Below are positions 1 through 6,948 of a stretch of 14,713 nucleotides of DNA, in pieces. The position numbers were made by a program, and so were the translations under genes. Source of the DNA: Sphaerochaeta sp. (GTDB taxonomy: Bacteria; Spirochaetota; Spirochaetia; Sphaerochaetales; Sphaerochaetaceae). Numbering within the stretch: the first letter of the stretch is position 1; every line of letters starts with the position of its first letter. Below the pieces are notes generated by a model. The model did not search any database. It was not told the DNA's origin and saw nothing but the letters and a program-made list of their open reading frames with translations. The DNA is taken from the NCBI GenBank assembly GCA_023228445.1, contig JALOBD010000043.1, positions 1-14,713 of the forward strand, read 5' to 3'.

Positions 1-607
1 GCACCTGAAAGACGGCCGGCTGTTGCTGCGCTCGCCGTGGCAGGAGGCCGAGCTTCTGGGCAAACAGCAGCGGCAGTACCTCGAGGGTGGTCAGTGAGGT
101 CTGTATACGGGGCTCCTTTTGACGCAACAGCTTGAGGTTGGAGAGGTGGAAGGAGGCGCCGAGGACCCGCTTTTTGGCCTGCTGACGGTTGAGGACTGCG
201 ATGAACTCATCGACGATCCGCCCATCCTTGCTCTTCAGGTCGACGTTGAAGCGTTGGGCAGGGCAGGCGACCAGTGCTTCTTCGAGGGTGCATAGCTGTA
301 CGCCCGTACCGCGAAAGGGGAAGGTTGCCCCGCCGTCAGCGGTGAAGGTGTAGCCGGCGTCGAGAGCCTTGAGCTCGGCGAGGGTATGCTCCTCCACCCT
401 GCCTCTGCCGTCGGTGTTGCGATCGAGGGTCGGGTCGTGCCAGACGACGAGCACCCCATCCTTTGAGAGGTGCACATCCGTCTCGATGACATCGACGCCC
501 ATCCGGTAGGCGCTCTCAAAAGCGGGAAGCGTGTTCTCCGGATAGTGGGCGCTGTCGCCACGATGGGCGACGACGCGCGGCATCGGATCGAAGAAAGAGT
601 TATACAT
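1..607 (-). CDS. Glycerophosphodiester phosphodiesterase family protein (3' end outside window)
   Basis: Predicted to hydrolyse glycerophosphodiesters to sn-glycerol 3-phosphate plus an alcohol, probably in the cytoplasm since no signal peptide is visible. About 202 residues are in the window and the frame stays open to base 1, so the C-terminus is missing. The GDPD TIM-barrel signature is clear: AHRG (H15, R16), PENT (E24, N25), IETDV (E42, D44) and WHDPTLDR (H57), the family's catalytic and metal-binding residues. The ATG start is preceded by a strong Shine-Dalgarno (AAGGAGGT at 613-620, 5 nt spacing). It overlaps the trmJ stop by 8 nt, so the two are surely co-transcribed and probably translationally coupled. 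It resembles cytosolic UgpQ more than periplasmic GlpQ. The partner in phospholipid turnover is not visible here. Family assignment is secure; exact substrate is not. Confidence 0.93.
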   Translation of the reverse strand, partial: MYNSFFDPMPRVVAHRGDSAHYPENTLPAFESAYRMGVDVIETDVHLSKDGVLVVWHDPTLDRNTDGRGRVEEHTLAELKALDAGYTFTADGGATFPFRGTGVQLCTLEEALVACPAQRFNVDLKSKDGRIVDEFIAVLNRQQAKKRVLGASFHLSNLKLLRQKEPRIQTSLTTLEVLPLLFAQKLGLLPRRAQQQPAVFQV

Positions 608-1340
608 CACCTACCTCCTTGTGGGCTCTGATACGCCCCATCTTGGTGAAGATCTTCTCAAAGCGCTGGACTTCGCCCTCGGTGAGGGCGGCGCGCACCA
701 ATACATCCTTGATGAACCGGTAGGTCCACACCCCCTCCTGGTCAAGCTTGAAGTATTCAAGGGACTGCAGTGCATCGGCGCACCGCTGTGCTGCCTCTTC
801 GCACCGCCGTTGGTTGACCGGTATCGTCTCGGTGACGTAGGGCTTGAGGGTATTGAAGAGCTCGTACGTGATGATCTGCACCGCCTGGGAGAGGTTGAGC
901 GACGGGAAGGAGTCGCTGGTGGTGATGGTGCACACCACAGCGCAGAGGGCGACCTCGTCGTCGGTCAACCCGTCGGATTCGCGGCCGAAGACCAGGGAGA
1001 CCACACCGGCGCCGGTGGCGCTGATGCGCTGGGCGAGTTGGCGGGGGCTCAGAGCGCTGGCTTTGCGGAACTTGCCGCGTCGGCGGGTCACCGCGACGGT
1101 GAGCACACTGTCGGCAAGCGCCTCTTGCAGCGTTGCCCAGCGCGTTGCTCCCTCCCAGATGTCCCGGGCGTGAAGGGCCAGGGTTCTCACCCGGGTCTCC
1201 TCATACTCCCGTTCACCGACGATGACCAGACGGTTGATGCCCATCGTCTTCATCGCCCTGCACACCGAACCGATGTTCGCTCCATCCTGGGTGTCCACCA
1301 ACACAATGCGGATCCTGTCCAGCTGTTCTTGCCACTCCAT
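600..1340 (-). CDS. trmJ: TrmJ-like tRNA (cytidine/uridine-2'-O-) methyltransferase, SPOUT/TrmH family
   Basis: Predicted to transfer a methyl group from S-adenosylmethionine to the 2'-OH of the wobble-proximal anticodon-loop nucleotide (position 32) of certain tRNAs. The 246-residue length matches TrmJ. Motif 1 is RIVLVDTQDGANIGSVCRAM (residues 11-30; N22 and R28), motif 2 is LVFGRE (116-121), and motif 3 is SLNLSQAVQI (147-156), which together form the trefoil-knot SAM site. The C-terminal 80 residues form the helical extension typical of TrmJ. The start ATG at 1340 has no Shine-Dalgarno; a promoter-like -10 hexamer lies 6 nt upstream, which suggests a leaderless mRNA. It is followed by a GDPD gene in overlap, with no evident functional link. 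A TrmH-family enzyme of different tRNA specificity is the only real alternative. Confidence 0.9.
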   Translation of the reverse strand: MEWQEQLDRIRIVLVDTQDGANIGSVCRAMKTMGINRLVIVGEREYEETRVRTLALHARDIWEGATRWATLQEALADSVLTVAVTRRRGKFRKASALSPRQLAQRISATGAGVVSLVFGRESDGLTDDEVALCAVVCTITTSDSFPSLNLSQAVQIITYELFNTLKPYVTETIPVNQRRCEEAAQRCADALQSLEYFKLDQEGVWTYRFIKDVLVRAALTEGEVQRFEKIFTKMGRIRAHKEVGDV

Positions 1341-1346
1341 GGCACA

Positions 1347-1375
1347 GTAGTAGCAGATATTGCACCATTTTCCAA
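1347..1375 (-). promoter_or_regulatory. Putative sigma-70 promoter of trmJ-gdpD unit
   Basis: On the minus strand, -35 TTGGAA (1375-1370), a 17-nt spacer and -10 TACTAC (1352-1347) lie exactly 6 nt before the trmJ ATG. The -10 is weak (3 of 6 consensus positions). Support comes from the ideal spacer and from the same geometry at three other genes in this window. The predicted start site would be at or next to the A of the ATG. Confidence 0.45.
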
Positions 1376-1388
1376 GCTAGTCTATAGT
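1360..1388 (+). promoter_or_regulatory. Putative sigma-70 promoter of AI-2E permease-mutY unit
   Basis: -35 TTGCAC (1360-1365), a 17-nt spacer and -10 TATAGT (1383-1388, 5 of 6 consensus), followed by GGGTCC and then the ATG at 1395. The predicted transcription start falls on the start codon and no Shine-Dalgarno precedes it, so the message is probably leaderless. Its -35 region is interleaved with the divergent trmJ promoter in a 54-bp intergenic stretch. Confidence 0.65.
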
Positions 1389-1394
1389 GGGTCC

Positions 1395-2612
1395 ATGGCA
1401 GAGAAGAGTTCATCGGGCAACAAGTTCACCCACACAAGCCTCATAATTATCGCTACTGTTGCCGTTCTCTTCGTGCTCAAGGTCAGCAAGGACGTGGCCG
1501 TCCCGCTCGTATTCTCCTTCTTGTGTTTCCTCCTCTTCAGCCCGCTGCTCAGGCGCATGGACAAGCTCCACATCCCCGCTTTCATCTCGGTGACCTTCGT
1601 CATGGTACTCCTCTTGCTCATCTTCATCCTCGCCGGTTGGTTCATCGTCATGACCGTCGATTCGCTGATCCGCCTGGTGCCGTTCTACGCCGATAAGGTC
1701 GTCTCACTTGACCGCCTGCTCTCGGCCAAACTCTCCGCCTTCATCGACCTGCCCGATGGAACGAGCTTTCTGGCAGTGTTGCCGGTGAACTGGTCAAGCC
1801 TGGCAATCTCCAGCCTCACCTCGATCTCCAACAAGTTCTTTGCGTTCACCAAAGTAGCGCTGCTCGTCTACATCTTCTTCCTCTTCCTGCTCTTGGAGCG
1901 CCAGTCCATCATCCCCAAGGTGTTGGCATCGGCACCCAAGCGGGGCATGCAAGTGGCTGTCATGTTCGAGCGTATTACCCGCCAGATCTCCAAATACCTG
2001 TTGCTCAAGGCAGTCATCAGTGCATTCACCGGCCTCTTCTTCTTCCTGACCGCCATACTCACCGGCCTCGATCTTCCCGTGCTGTGGGGAGTGCTCGCTT
2101 TCATCTTCAACTTCATCCCCTCGGTAGGATCGATCATCGTCACGTCGATGACCATCCTCATGGCCCTCATCCAGTTTGCCCCGGTGTGGAGCACCGTGAT
2201 GTGGGTGGCCCTGCTCACCATCAGCACGCAGATGATCTTGGGCAACATCATCGACCCACGGCTGCAAGGGGGACAGCTCAACCTCTCGCCCTTCGTCATC
2301 CTCGCCTCGCTCTCGGTGTGGGGATTCTTATGGGGCATCCCGGGTATGTTCATCGCCGTCCCGTTGACCAGTGTGCTGCAGATCCTCTGTGCCAACATCA
2401 AGAGCCTGAGGGCGGTGGCCATCCTCATCTCCAGCGGTAAGAGCTATCAACGGGAGAACGCCCGTCAACAGGTCATCGACCGGTATTTACGCAAGCAAGA
2501 GCGGCGGCGCAAGAGTGGGCTGGAGGTGGAGGAACCACCGGTTGAGGCTGAAGATGAGGCGATCTACCGCGGTGACTTTATCCTTCCGGAGAACTTCGGC
2601 GAGAAGCGATGA
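1395..2612 (+). CDS. AI-2E family transporter (PF01594 permease)
   Basis: Integral inner-membrane protein of 405 residues with about eight hydrophobic segments. Conserved family signatures are AFIFNFIPSVGSII and, near the C-terminal third, GNIIDPRLQGGQLNLSPFVI followed by GIPGMFIAVPL. The family includes TqsA (autoinducer-2 export) and Na+(Li+)/H+ antiporters, so the substrate cannot be named. A charged cytoplasmic tail of about 60 residues rich in Arg and Glu closes the protein. The frame is open upstream to 621, but that part is antisense to trmJ; the ATG at 1395 gives the usual N-terminus and sits 6 nt after a -10 hexamer. The stop overlaps the mutY-like start by ATGA, so the two are co-expressed. 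Confidence 0.9.
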   Translation: MAEKSSSGNKFTHTSLIIIATVAVLFVLKVSKDVAVPLVFSFLCFLLFSPLLRRMDKLHIPAFISVTFVMVLLLLIFILAGWFIVMTVDSLIRLVPFYADKVVSLDRLLSAKLSAFIDLPDGTSFLAVLPVNWSSLAISSLTSISNKFFAFTKVALLVYIFFLFLLLERQSIIPKVLASAPKRGMQVAVMFERITRQISKYLLLKAVISAFTGLFFFLTAILTGLDLPVLWGVLAFIFNFIPSVGSIIVTSMTILMALIQFAPVWSTVMWVALLTISTQMILGNIIDPRLQGGQLNLSPFVILASLSVWGFLWGIPGMFIAVPLTSVLQILCANIKSLRAVAILISSGKSYQRENARQQVIDRYLRKQERRRKSGLEVEEPPVEAEDEAIYRGDFILPENFGEKR

Positions 2613-3493
2613 CTGACTTTCCCGACCTCGACGCGCGTGAGGCCGCCTCCTATCTTTGGCCGCCCTTCACCGTCGAAGAAGCATCCTTGCATGAGTTCCG
2701 CTCCCGCATCCTCAGTTTTTACGCTGCCCATGGCCGCTCGTTCCCGTGGCGGGAGAGCAGTGATGCCTATCATATCCTCCTCAGCGAAGTGATGTTGCAA
2801 CAGACCCAAACGAGCCGGGTCTTGCCCAAGTATGAACTCTTCCTCTCCCACTATCCGACGATCGAGGGGCTTGCTGGTGCCACGGTGCTCGACCTCTTGA
2901 CCCATTGGAAGGGCTTGGGGTACAACCGCAGGGCCCTGTACCTCCACCAGTGCGCCAAGGCAAGCGAGGCGTGGGGTTGGACGCTGCCGGAGGATGAGCA
3001 TCTGCTGAGGACCCTGCCCGGGGTAGGCAAGGCCACCGCCGCCGCGCTGATGGCCTTCGCCTACGGAGCGCCGTCCATCTACGTGGAGACCAACATCCGA
3101 CGGGTGATCATCCACTGCTTCTTCCGCGACGAGCACTCCGTCACCGATCGACAGGTCGAGGAGGTGCTGCGCCTCCTGCTGTCGGACATCGATGACTACA
3201 AACGGTGGTACTACGCCCTGATGGACTACGGGGTCCTGCTCAAGGCGCTCCTGCCCAACCCAAACCGAAGAAGTGCCCACTACAGCCGCCAAGGGACCTT
3301 TGAGAACTCCAACCGGCAGATCAGGGGGTTGTTGATCCACCTCTTGGCTGAAGGGGGACCCAGGGAAGGTGATGCCATTGCGACCACGCTGAGCCAGTTT
3401 GACCGAGAACGGATCCAATACTGCCTCACTGCCCTCACCGAGGAGGGTTTTGTCGAGGAGAGCGGCGGTGTGTACACCATCACGCGCTCGTAG
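2609..3493 (+). CDS. MutY-like A/G-specific adenine glycosylase lacking Fe-S cluster
   Basis: HhH-GPD superfamily DNA glycosylase, presumably excising adenine mispaired with 8-oxoguanine. Seen over its 294 residues: FPWR (45-48), SEVMLQQTQ (59-67) with the catalytic Glu E60, YNRRA (105-109) and the helix-hairpin-helix LPGVGKATA (136-144). Two departures stand out. The position of the essential Asp of E. coli MutY (D138) is Glu here, E160 in the motif VETNIRRV. The only cysteines are C115, C170 and C272, so the four-Cys Fe-S loop after the GPD region is absent. The usual C-terminal Nudix-like 8-oxoG domain is also absent; residues about 231-292 look instead like a small winged-helix module. 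I recall Fe-S-less MutY clades with the VETNIR motif, so this is likely a lineage and not decay. The start overlaps the upstream stop by ATGA. Confidence 0.85.
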   Translation: MTDFPDLDAREAASYLWPPFTVEEASLHEFRSRILSFYAAHGRSFPWRESSDAYHILLSEVMLQQTQTSRVLPKYELFLSHYPTIEGLAGATVLDLLTHWKGLGYNRRALYLHQCAKASEAWGWTLPEDEHLLRTLPGVGKATAAALMAFAYGAPSIYVETNIRRVIIHCFFRDEHSVTDRQVEEVLRLLLSDIDDYKRWYYALMDYGVLLKALLPNPNRRSAHYSRQGTFENSNRQIRGLLIHLLAEGGPREGDAIATTLSQFDRERIQYCLTALTEEGFVEESGGVYTITRS

Positions 3494-4385
3494 TGTCGTA
3501 GTAGAGGTTGCCGCCCATGCCCAGCAACATCAGGAGGGCACCGAGCAACAGGGGCAGGGCGAACGCATCAAAGAAGAAGGTATCGATGGCCAGGCTCATC
3601 AAGACCTGGAAGGCGGAGAGGAGAAGGGCTGAGTAGACTGCCGGAATCTTGACCACCACGTAGCTGGTGGTCACCACGACGAAGACGGCGAGCAATCCTC
3701 CGCTGACGATGAGCAGCGGTTCGATGGTCCCCACCTTTGAGAGCGCCTCAAGGGTGGCGGTGTGTTGCACGATCAGGTAGAGGGGCAGGCCGCCTGCCAG
3801 CCCGCCGATGAAGTTCTGTTGGGCCGCGCGGATCGCTCCCTTGTACTGGGCAAAGGTCGAGTTGAGGACCATCTGCGTCATCGTCAACACCCCCGCCAAT
3901 CCACTGAGGAGGGTGTAGCCGACCTTGAAGGCGCCTCCTTCTCCAACGTTGGCCATGATAATGATTCCCACCGCGCTGATGGCGAGGCTCGCAGCCTTTC
4001 CTGCGGTGAGGCGGCGCTTCTTCATCCCCATCCACCCGGTGAGGTCGAAGAGCAGCGAGCTTGCCGCCTGGCCGAAGACTGCCGCCGCCATGGAAAGGGA
4101 TGCACCAATGGAGATGATTGTCACGTAGTTGATGTTGAGGATCGCCAGGCCGAAGAGGCCGTTGAAGTAGAGGTACCACGGTGCCGGTTTTCCCGGGCCT
4201 CGGATGGCCGGGCGGTTTCTTCCCAAGAGCAGGATGGCTGAGAGCAGGACAAGGCCGATGATGTGGTTGATGATCAGGGAGACCCCCATCGTCGTGGCTT
4301 GGCCCAACAGGGTATTGGCTACGACCATCACGGAGATCACCATGCCGCTGAGGGCGCTCAAGACCAGGTAGAGGGTGAGGTGCAT
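3480..4385 (-). CDS. DMT-superfamily permease, YdcZ/DUF606 type
   Basis: A 301-residue membrane protein with about ten hydrophobic helices arranged as two related five-helix halves (halves begin near residues 1 and 155), as in PF04657 (YdcZ/DUF606) of the drug/metabolite transporter superfamily. Each half carries Gly-rich helices such as LVLSALSGMVISVMVVAN and LLSGLAGVLTMTQMVLN. Substrate unknown. The ATG at 4385 lacks a Shine-Dalgarno and follows a TACAAT hexamer by 6 nt, so it is likely leaderless. It is transcribed divergently from cobT out of a shared 59-bp region. Its last codons overlap the 3' end of the mutY-like gene tail to tail by 14 bp. Confidence 0.85.
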   Translation of the reverse strand: MHLTLYLVLSALSGMVISVMVVANTLLGQATTMGVSLIINHIIGLVLLSAILLLGRNRPAIRGPGKPAPWYLYFNGLFGLAILNINYVTIISIGASLSMAAAVFGQAASSLLFDLTGWMGMKKRRLTAGKAASLAISAVGIIIMANVGEGGAFKVGYTLLSGLAGVLTMTQMVLNSTFAQYKGAIRAAQQNFIGGLAGGLPLYLIVQHTATLEALSKVGTIEPLLIVSGGLLAVFVVVTTSYVVVKIPAVYSALLLSAFQVLMSLAIDTFFFDAFALPLLLGALLMLLGMGGNLYYDTTSA

Positions 4386-4391
4386 GGCTGG

Positions 4392-4420
4392 ATTGTACCT
4401 GCTTTTCCCTTGTCACACCA
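4392..4420 (-). promoter_or_regulatory. Putative promoter of the YdcZ-like permease
   Basis: On the minus strand a good -10, TACAAT (4397-4392, 5 of 6), lies 6 nt before the ATG at 4385. The -35 position at 17-nt spacing (4420-4415) reads TGGTGT, which is poor and abuts the -35 of the divergent cobT promoter. Activation by a regulator or competition with cobT transcription is possible. Confidence 0.45.
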
Positions 4421-4438
4421 GAGGAAGGTTCCTACAAT
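4410..4438 (+). promoter_or_regulatory. Strong sigma-70-like promoter of the cobamide operon
   Basis: -35 TTGTCA (4410-4415, 5 of 6), a 17-nt spacer and -10 TACAAT (4433-4438, 5 of 6), then GGGTTC and the cobT ATG at 4445. The predicted start site coincides with the start codon, so no 5' leader and hence no room for a cobalamin riboswitch. This is the best promoter in the window. Confidence 0.75.
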
Positions 4439-4444
4439 GGGTTC

Positions 4445-5491
4445 ATGCAAATCCGTGCCATCGACCAACAATCGCGTGCTGTCTTTGAGGCGCGACTCCT
4501 CAAGAAGGCCATCGTCCCCAACAGCCTGGGACGCCTTGCAGAGCTCGCCGTCCGCCTTGCGATGATCAAGGAGGGCCCGCTCAAGAGTCCGATTCACCTC
4601 CTCTTCGGCGCCGACCATGGCATCACAGAGGAGGGGGTGACCCATTCACCTCGAGAGATCACCGCCCAACAGTGCCGCTCCTTCGCTCAAGGCGGTGGAG
4701 CTTGTTCCCTCTTCTCCCGTCTCGGCGGTATCGGGCAGTGGGTCATCGATGTGGGCATCGACTGCTGTTTTACAGAGGAGGATCGCATCATCGACCACAA
4801 GATCCGACGGGGGACACGCAACTTCCTTCGCGAAGAGGCGATGACCAGCGAAGAGTGCAGACAGGCGATCCAAATCGGACGGTCCTGCACCGAGCGTGCC
4901 ATCGCCGCGGGTCATGACGTCATCATCTTCGGCGAGATGGGGGTGGGCAACACCACCAGTGCCAGCGCCATCACCAGTGCCCTCTTGGATGTCGACCCGG
5001 CTTTGGTGACGGGCAAGGGGAGCGGCCTCAGTGACGAGGAGCTTGAGCACAAGGTGGAGGTGATCAGGCAGGCACTGCAGGTGCACACCGACCGCTGTCC
5101 GCTTTCACTTCTCGCCGCGCTCGGTGGTTTCGAGATTGCCGCCATCGTCGGCGGAATACTCGCAGCTGCTGAGGGCGGAGTGCCCATCATCGTCGATGGG
5201 GCGGTTGTCACTGCTGCTGCGTTGGTCGCCTGCCGCATCGAGGAGGCGGCAGTCGATTACCTGATCTTCGCCCACCGCTCGGCGATGGTGGGCCATGGCT
5301 TGGCCGTGGAAGCGTTGGCGTGCCCCGCTCCGCTCCTCGATCTGGGCATGCAGCTGGGGGAGGGGACCGGAGCGCTTGCCGCCTGGCCGCTGGTACGCCT
5401 TGCCAGCCACCTTTTGGATGACTTGACGAGCTTTGAGGATGCCCAGGTCACCGACTCCACACGCATCCTGCAAGAGAAGGGGTTGGTGTAG
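4445..5491 (+). CDS. cobT: Nicotinate-nucleotide:dimethylbenzimidazole phosphoribosyltransferase CobT
   Basis: Activates a cobamide lower-ligand base (dimethylbenzimidazole or another benzimidazole, phenol or purine) by transferring phosphoribose from nicotinate mononucleotide, giving alpha-ribazole 5'-phosphate-type nucleotides. Its 348 residues match the family. Visible motifs are PNSLGRLAELA (25-35, the KPxGSLG-like N-terminal motif, with the second half SLG intact), FGADHGIT (54-61), GEMGVGNTTS (163-172) and DLGMQLGEGTGA (299-310), whose E306 corresponds to the catalytic Glu near the end of CobT. It heads the operon behind a strong promoter with no Shine-Dalgarno. Its stop TAG shares its G with the GTG start of the next gene, indicating tight translational coupling. 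Lower-ligand preference cannot be read from the sequence. Confidence 0.96.
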   Translation: MQIRAIDQQSRAVFEARLLKKAIVPNSLGRLAELAVRLAMIKEGPLKSPIHLLFGADHGITEEGVTHSPREITAQQCRSFAQGGGACSLFSRLGGIGQWVIDVGIDCCFTEEDRIIDHKIRRGTRNFLREEAMTSEECRQAIQIGRSCTERAIAAGHDVIIFGEMGVGNTTSASAITSALLDVDPALVTGKGSGLSDEELEHKVEVIRQALQVHTDRCPLSLLAALGGFEIAAIVGGILAAAEGGVPIIVDGAVVTAAALVACRIEEAAVDYLIFAHRSAMVGHGLAVEALACPAPLLDLGMQLGEGTGALAAWPLVRLASHLLDDLTSFEDAQVTDSTRILQEKGLV

Positions 5492-6318
5492 TGGCTCCTC
5501 TCATCAGAGTCGGGACGACCAGCTACATCAAGCCTGCCGACATTATCCCCAATGTAGAGTTCCTCGGCCCCTTGGTCGATGACATCGAGTTGGTGCTCTT
5601 TGAGAGTGCTGAGGCTTCAAACCTCCCCGATGAGCGGACCATCGCAACCCTGGGTTCGCTTGCAGAGGAGCACGGGCTGACCTATACGGTGCACTTTCCG
5701 CTGGACATCTTTCCCGGTAGCCGGGACGAGGAGGAGCGGCTGCAGGCGGTCTCGATGCTCCATCGCATCGTGGGCCTCACTGAGGCCTTGGACCCCTTCG
5801 GCTATGTGCTGCACCTCACACCCGACCACTATGGCCCGGCTCCGTCGCACGATGTAGGAGCGTGGGTCTCAGCGTTGGATCGCTCCCTTGAGGAGTTCTT
5901 GGCCTCGACGACGGTCGAAGCGCCGCTCATCTGCGTTGAGACGCTGAGCTACCCCTTCTCGATGGTGGAGGAGCTGGTAAAGCGGTACGAGCTTTCGGTG
6001 ACACTCGACATCGGCCACATCTGGTTGATGGGCTACGACAGCGATGAGGCGGTGCACACGCTCCTTGGCAATGCAAGGATCTGCCACCTCCACGCCGTCT
6101 TTGACGGCAAGGACCACCTGGGCCTCGATGAGGGCGACAGCGAGGCGATCGAGCGCTTCCTCTCTCAACTGGTGGAGCAGAGCGTCCGCGATGGCAGAGA
6201 GCGGGTGCTGACACTCGAGGTCTTTGGGGAGCGTGAGTTTGCAGCGTCACTCTCGTTTCTGCAATCAAGCCGTGCTATGATGAGCCGAACAGATGGAGGT
6301 GTCTATGGCTACCATTGA
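5491..6318 (+). CDS. cbiR: CbiR-like cobamide-remodelling hydrolase (AP endonuclease 2 TIM-barrel family)
   Basis: A 275-residue TIM barrel of the xylose isomerase-like/AP endonuclease 2 superfamily. Residues placed as in metal-dependent members: H68 (VHFP), H108 (LHLTPDH, also H113), E150 (CVETLSYPF), D173 and H176 (LDIGHIW), H201 (HLHAVFDGKDH) and E243 (LTLEVFGE). The family alone covers isomerases, epimerases and endonucleases. The position between cobT and cobU points to CbiR, the enzyme described in Akkermansia muciniphila that hydrolyses cobamides to release the nucleotide loop and yield cobinamide phosphate for rebuilding with another lower ligand. The GTG start at 5491 shares a base with the cobT stop; its end overlaps cobU by 14 nt. 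The fold is certain; the specific function is inferred from location and recalled similarity. Confidence 0.75.
   Translation: MAPLIRVGTTSYIKPADIIPNVEFLGPLVDDIELVLFESAEASNLPDERTIATLGSLAEEHGLTYTVHFPLDIFPGSRDEEERLQAVSMLHRIVGLTEALDPFGYVLHLTPDHYGPAPSHDVGAWVSALDRSLEEFLASTTVEAPLICVETLSYPFSMVEELVKRYELSVTLDIGHIWLMGYDSDEAVHTLLGNARICHLHAVFDGKDHLGLDEGDSEAIERFLSQLVEQSVRDGRERVLTLEVFGEREFAASLSFLQSSRAMMSRTDGGVYGYH
6273..6281 (+). promoter_or_regulatory. Possible internal extended -10 promoter before cobU
   Basis: TGCTATGAT matches the extended -10 form (TGn plus TATGAT, 5 of 6). The -35 at 17-nt spacing (TCGTTT) is poor. It lies inside the cbiR-like 3' end and would start a transcript near 6288, just before the cobU Shine-Dalgarno. 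It could allow cobU-cobS expression independent of cobT. Weak single-site evidence. Confidence 0.25.
6295..6299 (+). promoter_or_regulatory. Ribosome binding site that sets the cobU start
   Basis: GGAGG lies 5 nt before ATG 6305 and overlaps the in-frame ATG at 6293, which has no good site of its own. This favours 6305 as the cobU start, which keeps a 36-residue N-terminal extension. Confidence 0.6.
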
Positions 6319-6946
6319 TGTAAAGAAAGGTGTGATACACAGCAGACCGATGGCAGGATCGGTGATCACCTCCAGTGCCGGGGGGATGAAGATCCGCACC
6401 CGCCTCAAGAGTCGGGTCACGCTGGTCATCGGAGGGGGGCGCAGCGGCAAGAGCTCCTACGCCCAGGACTATGCCCTCGGTGCCTGTGATGGCACGGAGA
6501 GTCGGGCGTACATCGCCACCGCCCAGCCGATCGATGAGGAGATGAAGGCCCGCATCGCTGCCCACCAGCAGGACCGCGCCGACCGATTCATCACCGTCGA
6601 GGAGCCGATTGACCTCGCCCGGGCAATCACCGAGCTTCCTCCATCCGTGGAGGTGTGCATTATCGACTGCCTGACCGTCTGGCTGGGAAACCTCTTGCAC
6701 CACAAGGGGATTCCCACCAAGCGGTATCCCGAGCTTGATGCACTCTATGGGGTACTCAAGGACCCGCCCTGCGAGATTCTGCTCGTGACCAACGAGACCG
6801 GCATGGGCTTGATCGGCGCCGACAGCGAGAGCCGCGCCTTCCGCGACCTTGCCGGTTGGATGAATCAGGATGTGGCCGCCCTCGCCCAGAACGTCATCCT
6901 CATGGTGGCCGGCCTCCCGCTGGTCCTCAAGGGGGAGGTGCTCTGA
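6305..6946 (+). CDS. cobU: Bifunctional adenosylcobinamide kinase / guanylyltransferase CobU
   Basis: Phosphorylates adenosylcobinamide and then transfers GMP to give adenosylcobinamide-GDP, the substrate of CobS. When a CbiR-type enzyme supplies cobinamide phosphate only the guanylyltransferase step is needed. P-loop GGGRSGKSS at 43-51; the catalytic His of the guanylyl intermediate is H87 in EEMKARIAAHQQDR; IIDCLTVWLGNLL and LVTNETGMGL are also family blocks. From the start at 6305 the protein has 213 residues, and the P-loop lies about 37 residues later than in enterobacterial CobU. An N-terminal extension of that length is therefore present unless translation starts at ATG 6386 (behind a G-run), which would give a normal N-terminus. 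It overlaps cbiR by 14 nt and leaves 2 nt before cobS. Confidence 0.94.
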   Translation: MATIDVKKGVIHSRPMAGSVITSSAGGMKIRTRLKSRVTLVIGGGRSGKSSYAQDYALGACDGTESRAYIATAQPIDEEMKARIAAHQQDRADRFITVEEPIDLARAITELPPSVEVCIIDCLTVWLGNLLHHKGIPTKRYPELDALYGVLKDPPCEILLVTNETGMGLIGADSESRAFRDLAGWMNQDVAALAQNVILMVAGLPLVLKGEVL

Positions 6947-6948
6947 GG

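Noticed and set aside
235..561. Minus-strand 108-residue open frame
   Set aside because: It overlaps the GDPD gene on the same strand in another frame. The GDPD frame carries all family motifs; this one is Ser/Arg/Pro-rich without any motif.
621..1394. Upstream in-frame extension of the AI-2E permease reading frame
   Set aside because: It is fully antisense to trmJ, has low-complexity His/Gly/Asp-rich composition typical of a shadow frame, and lies before the promoter and the normal family start at 1395.
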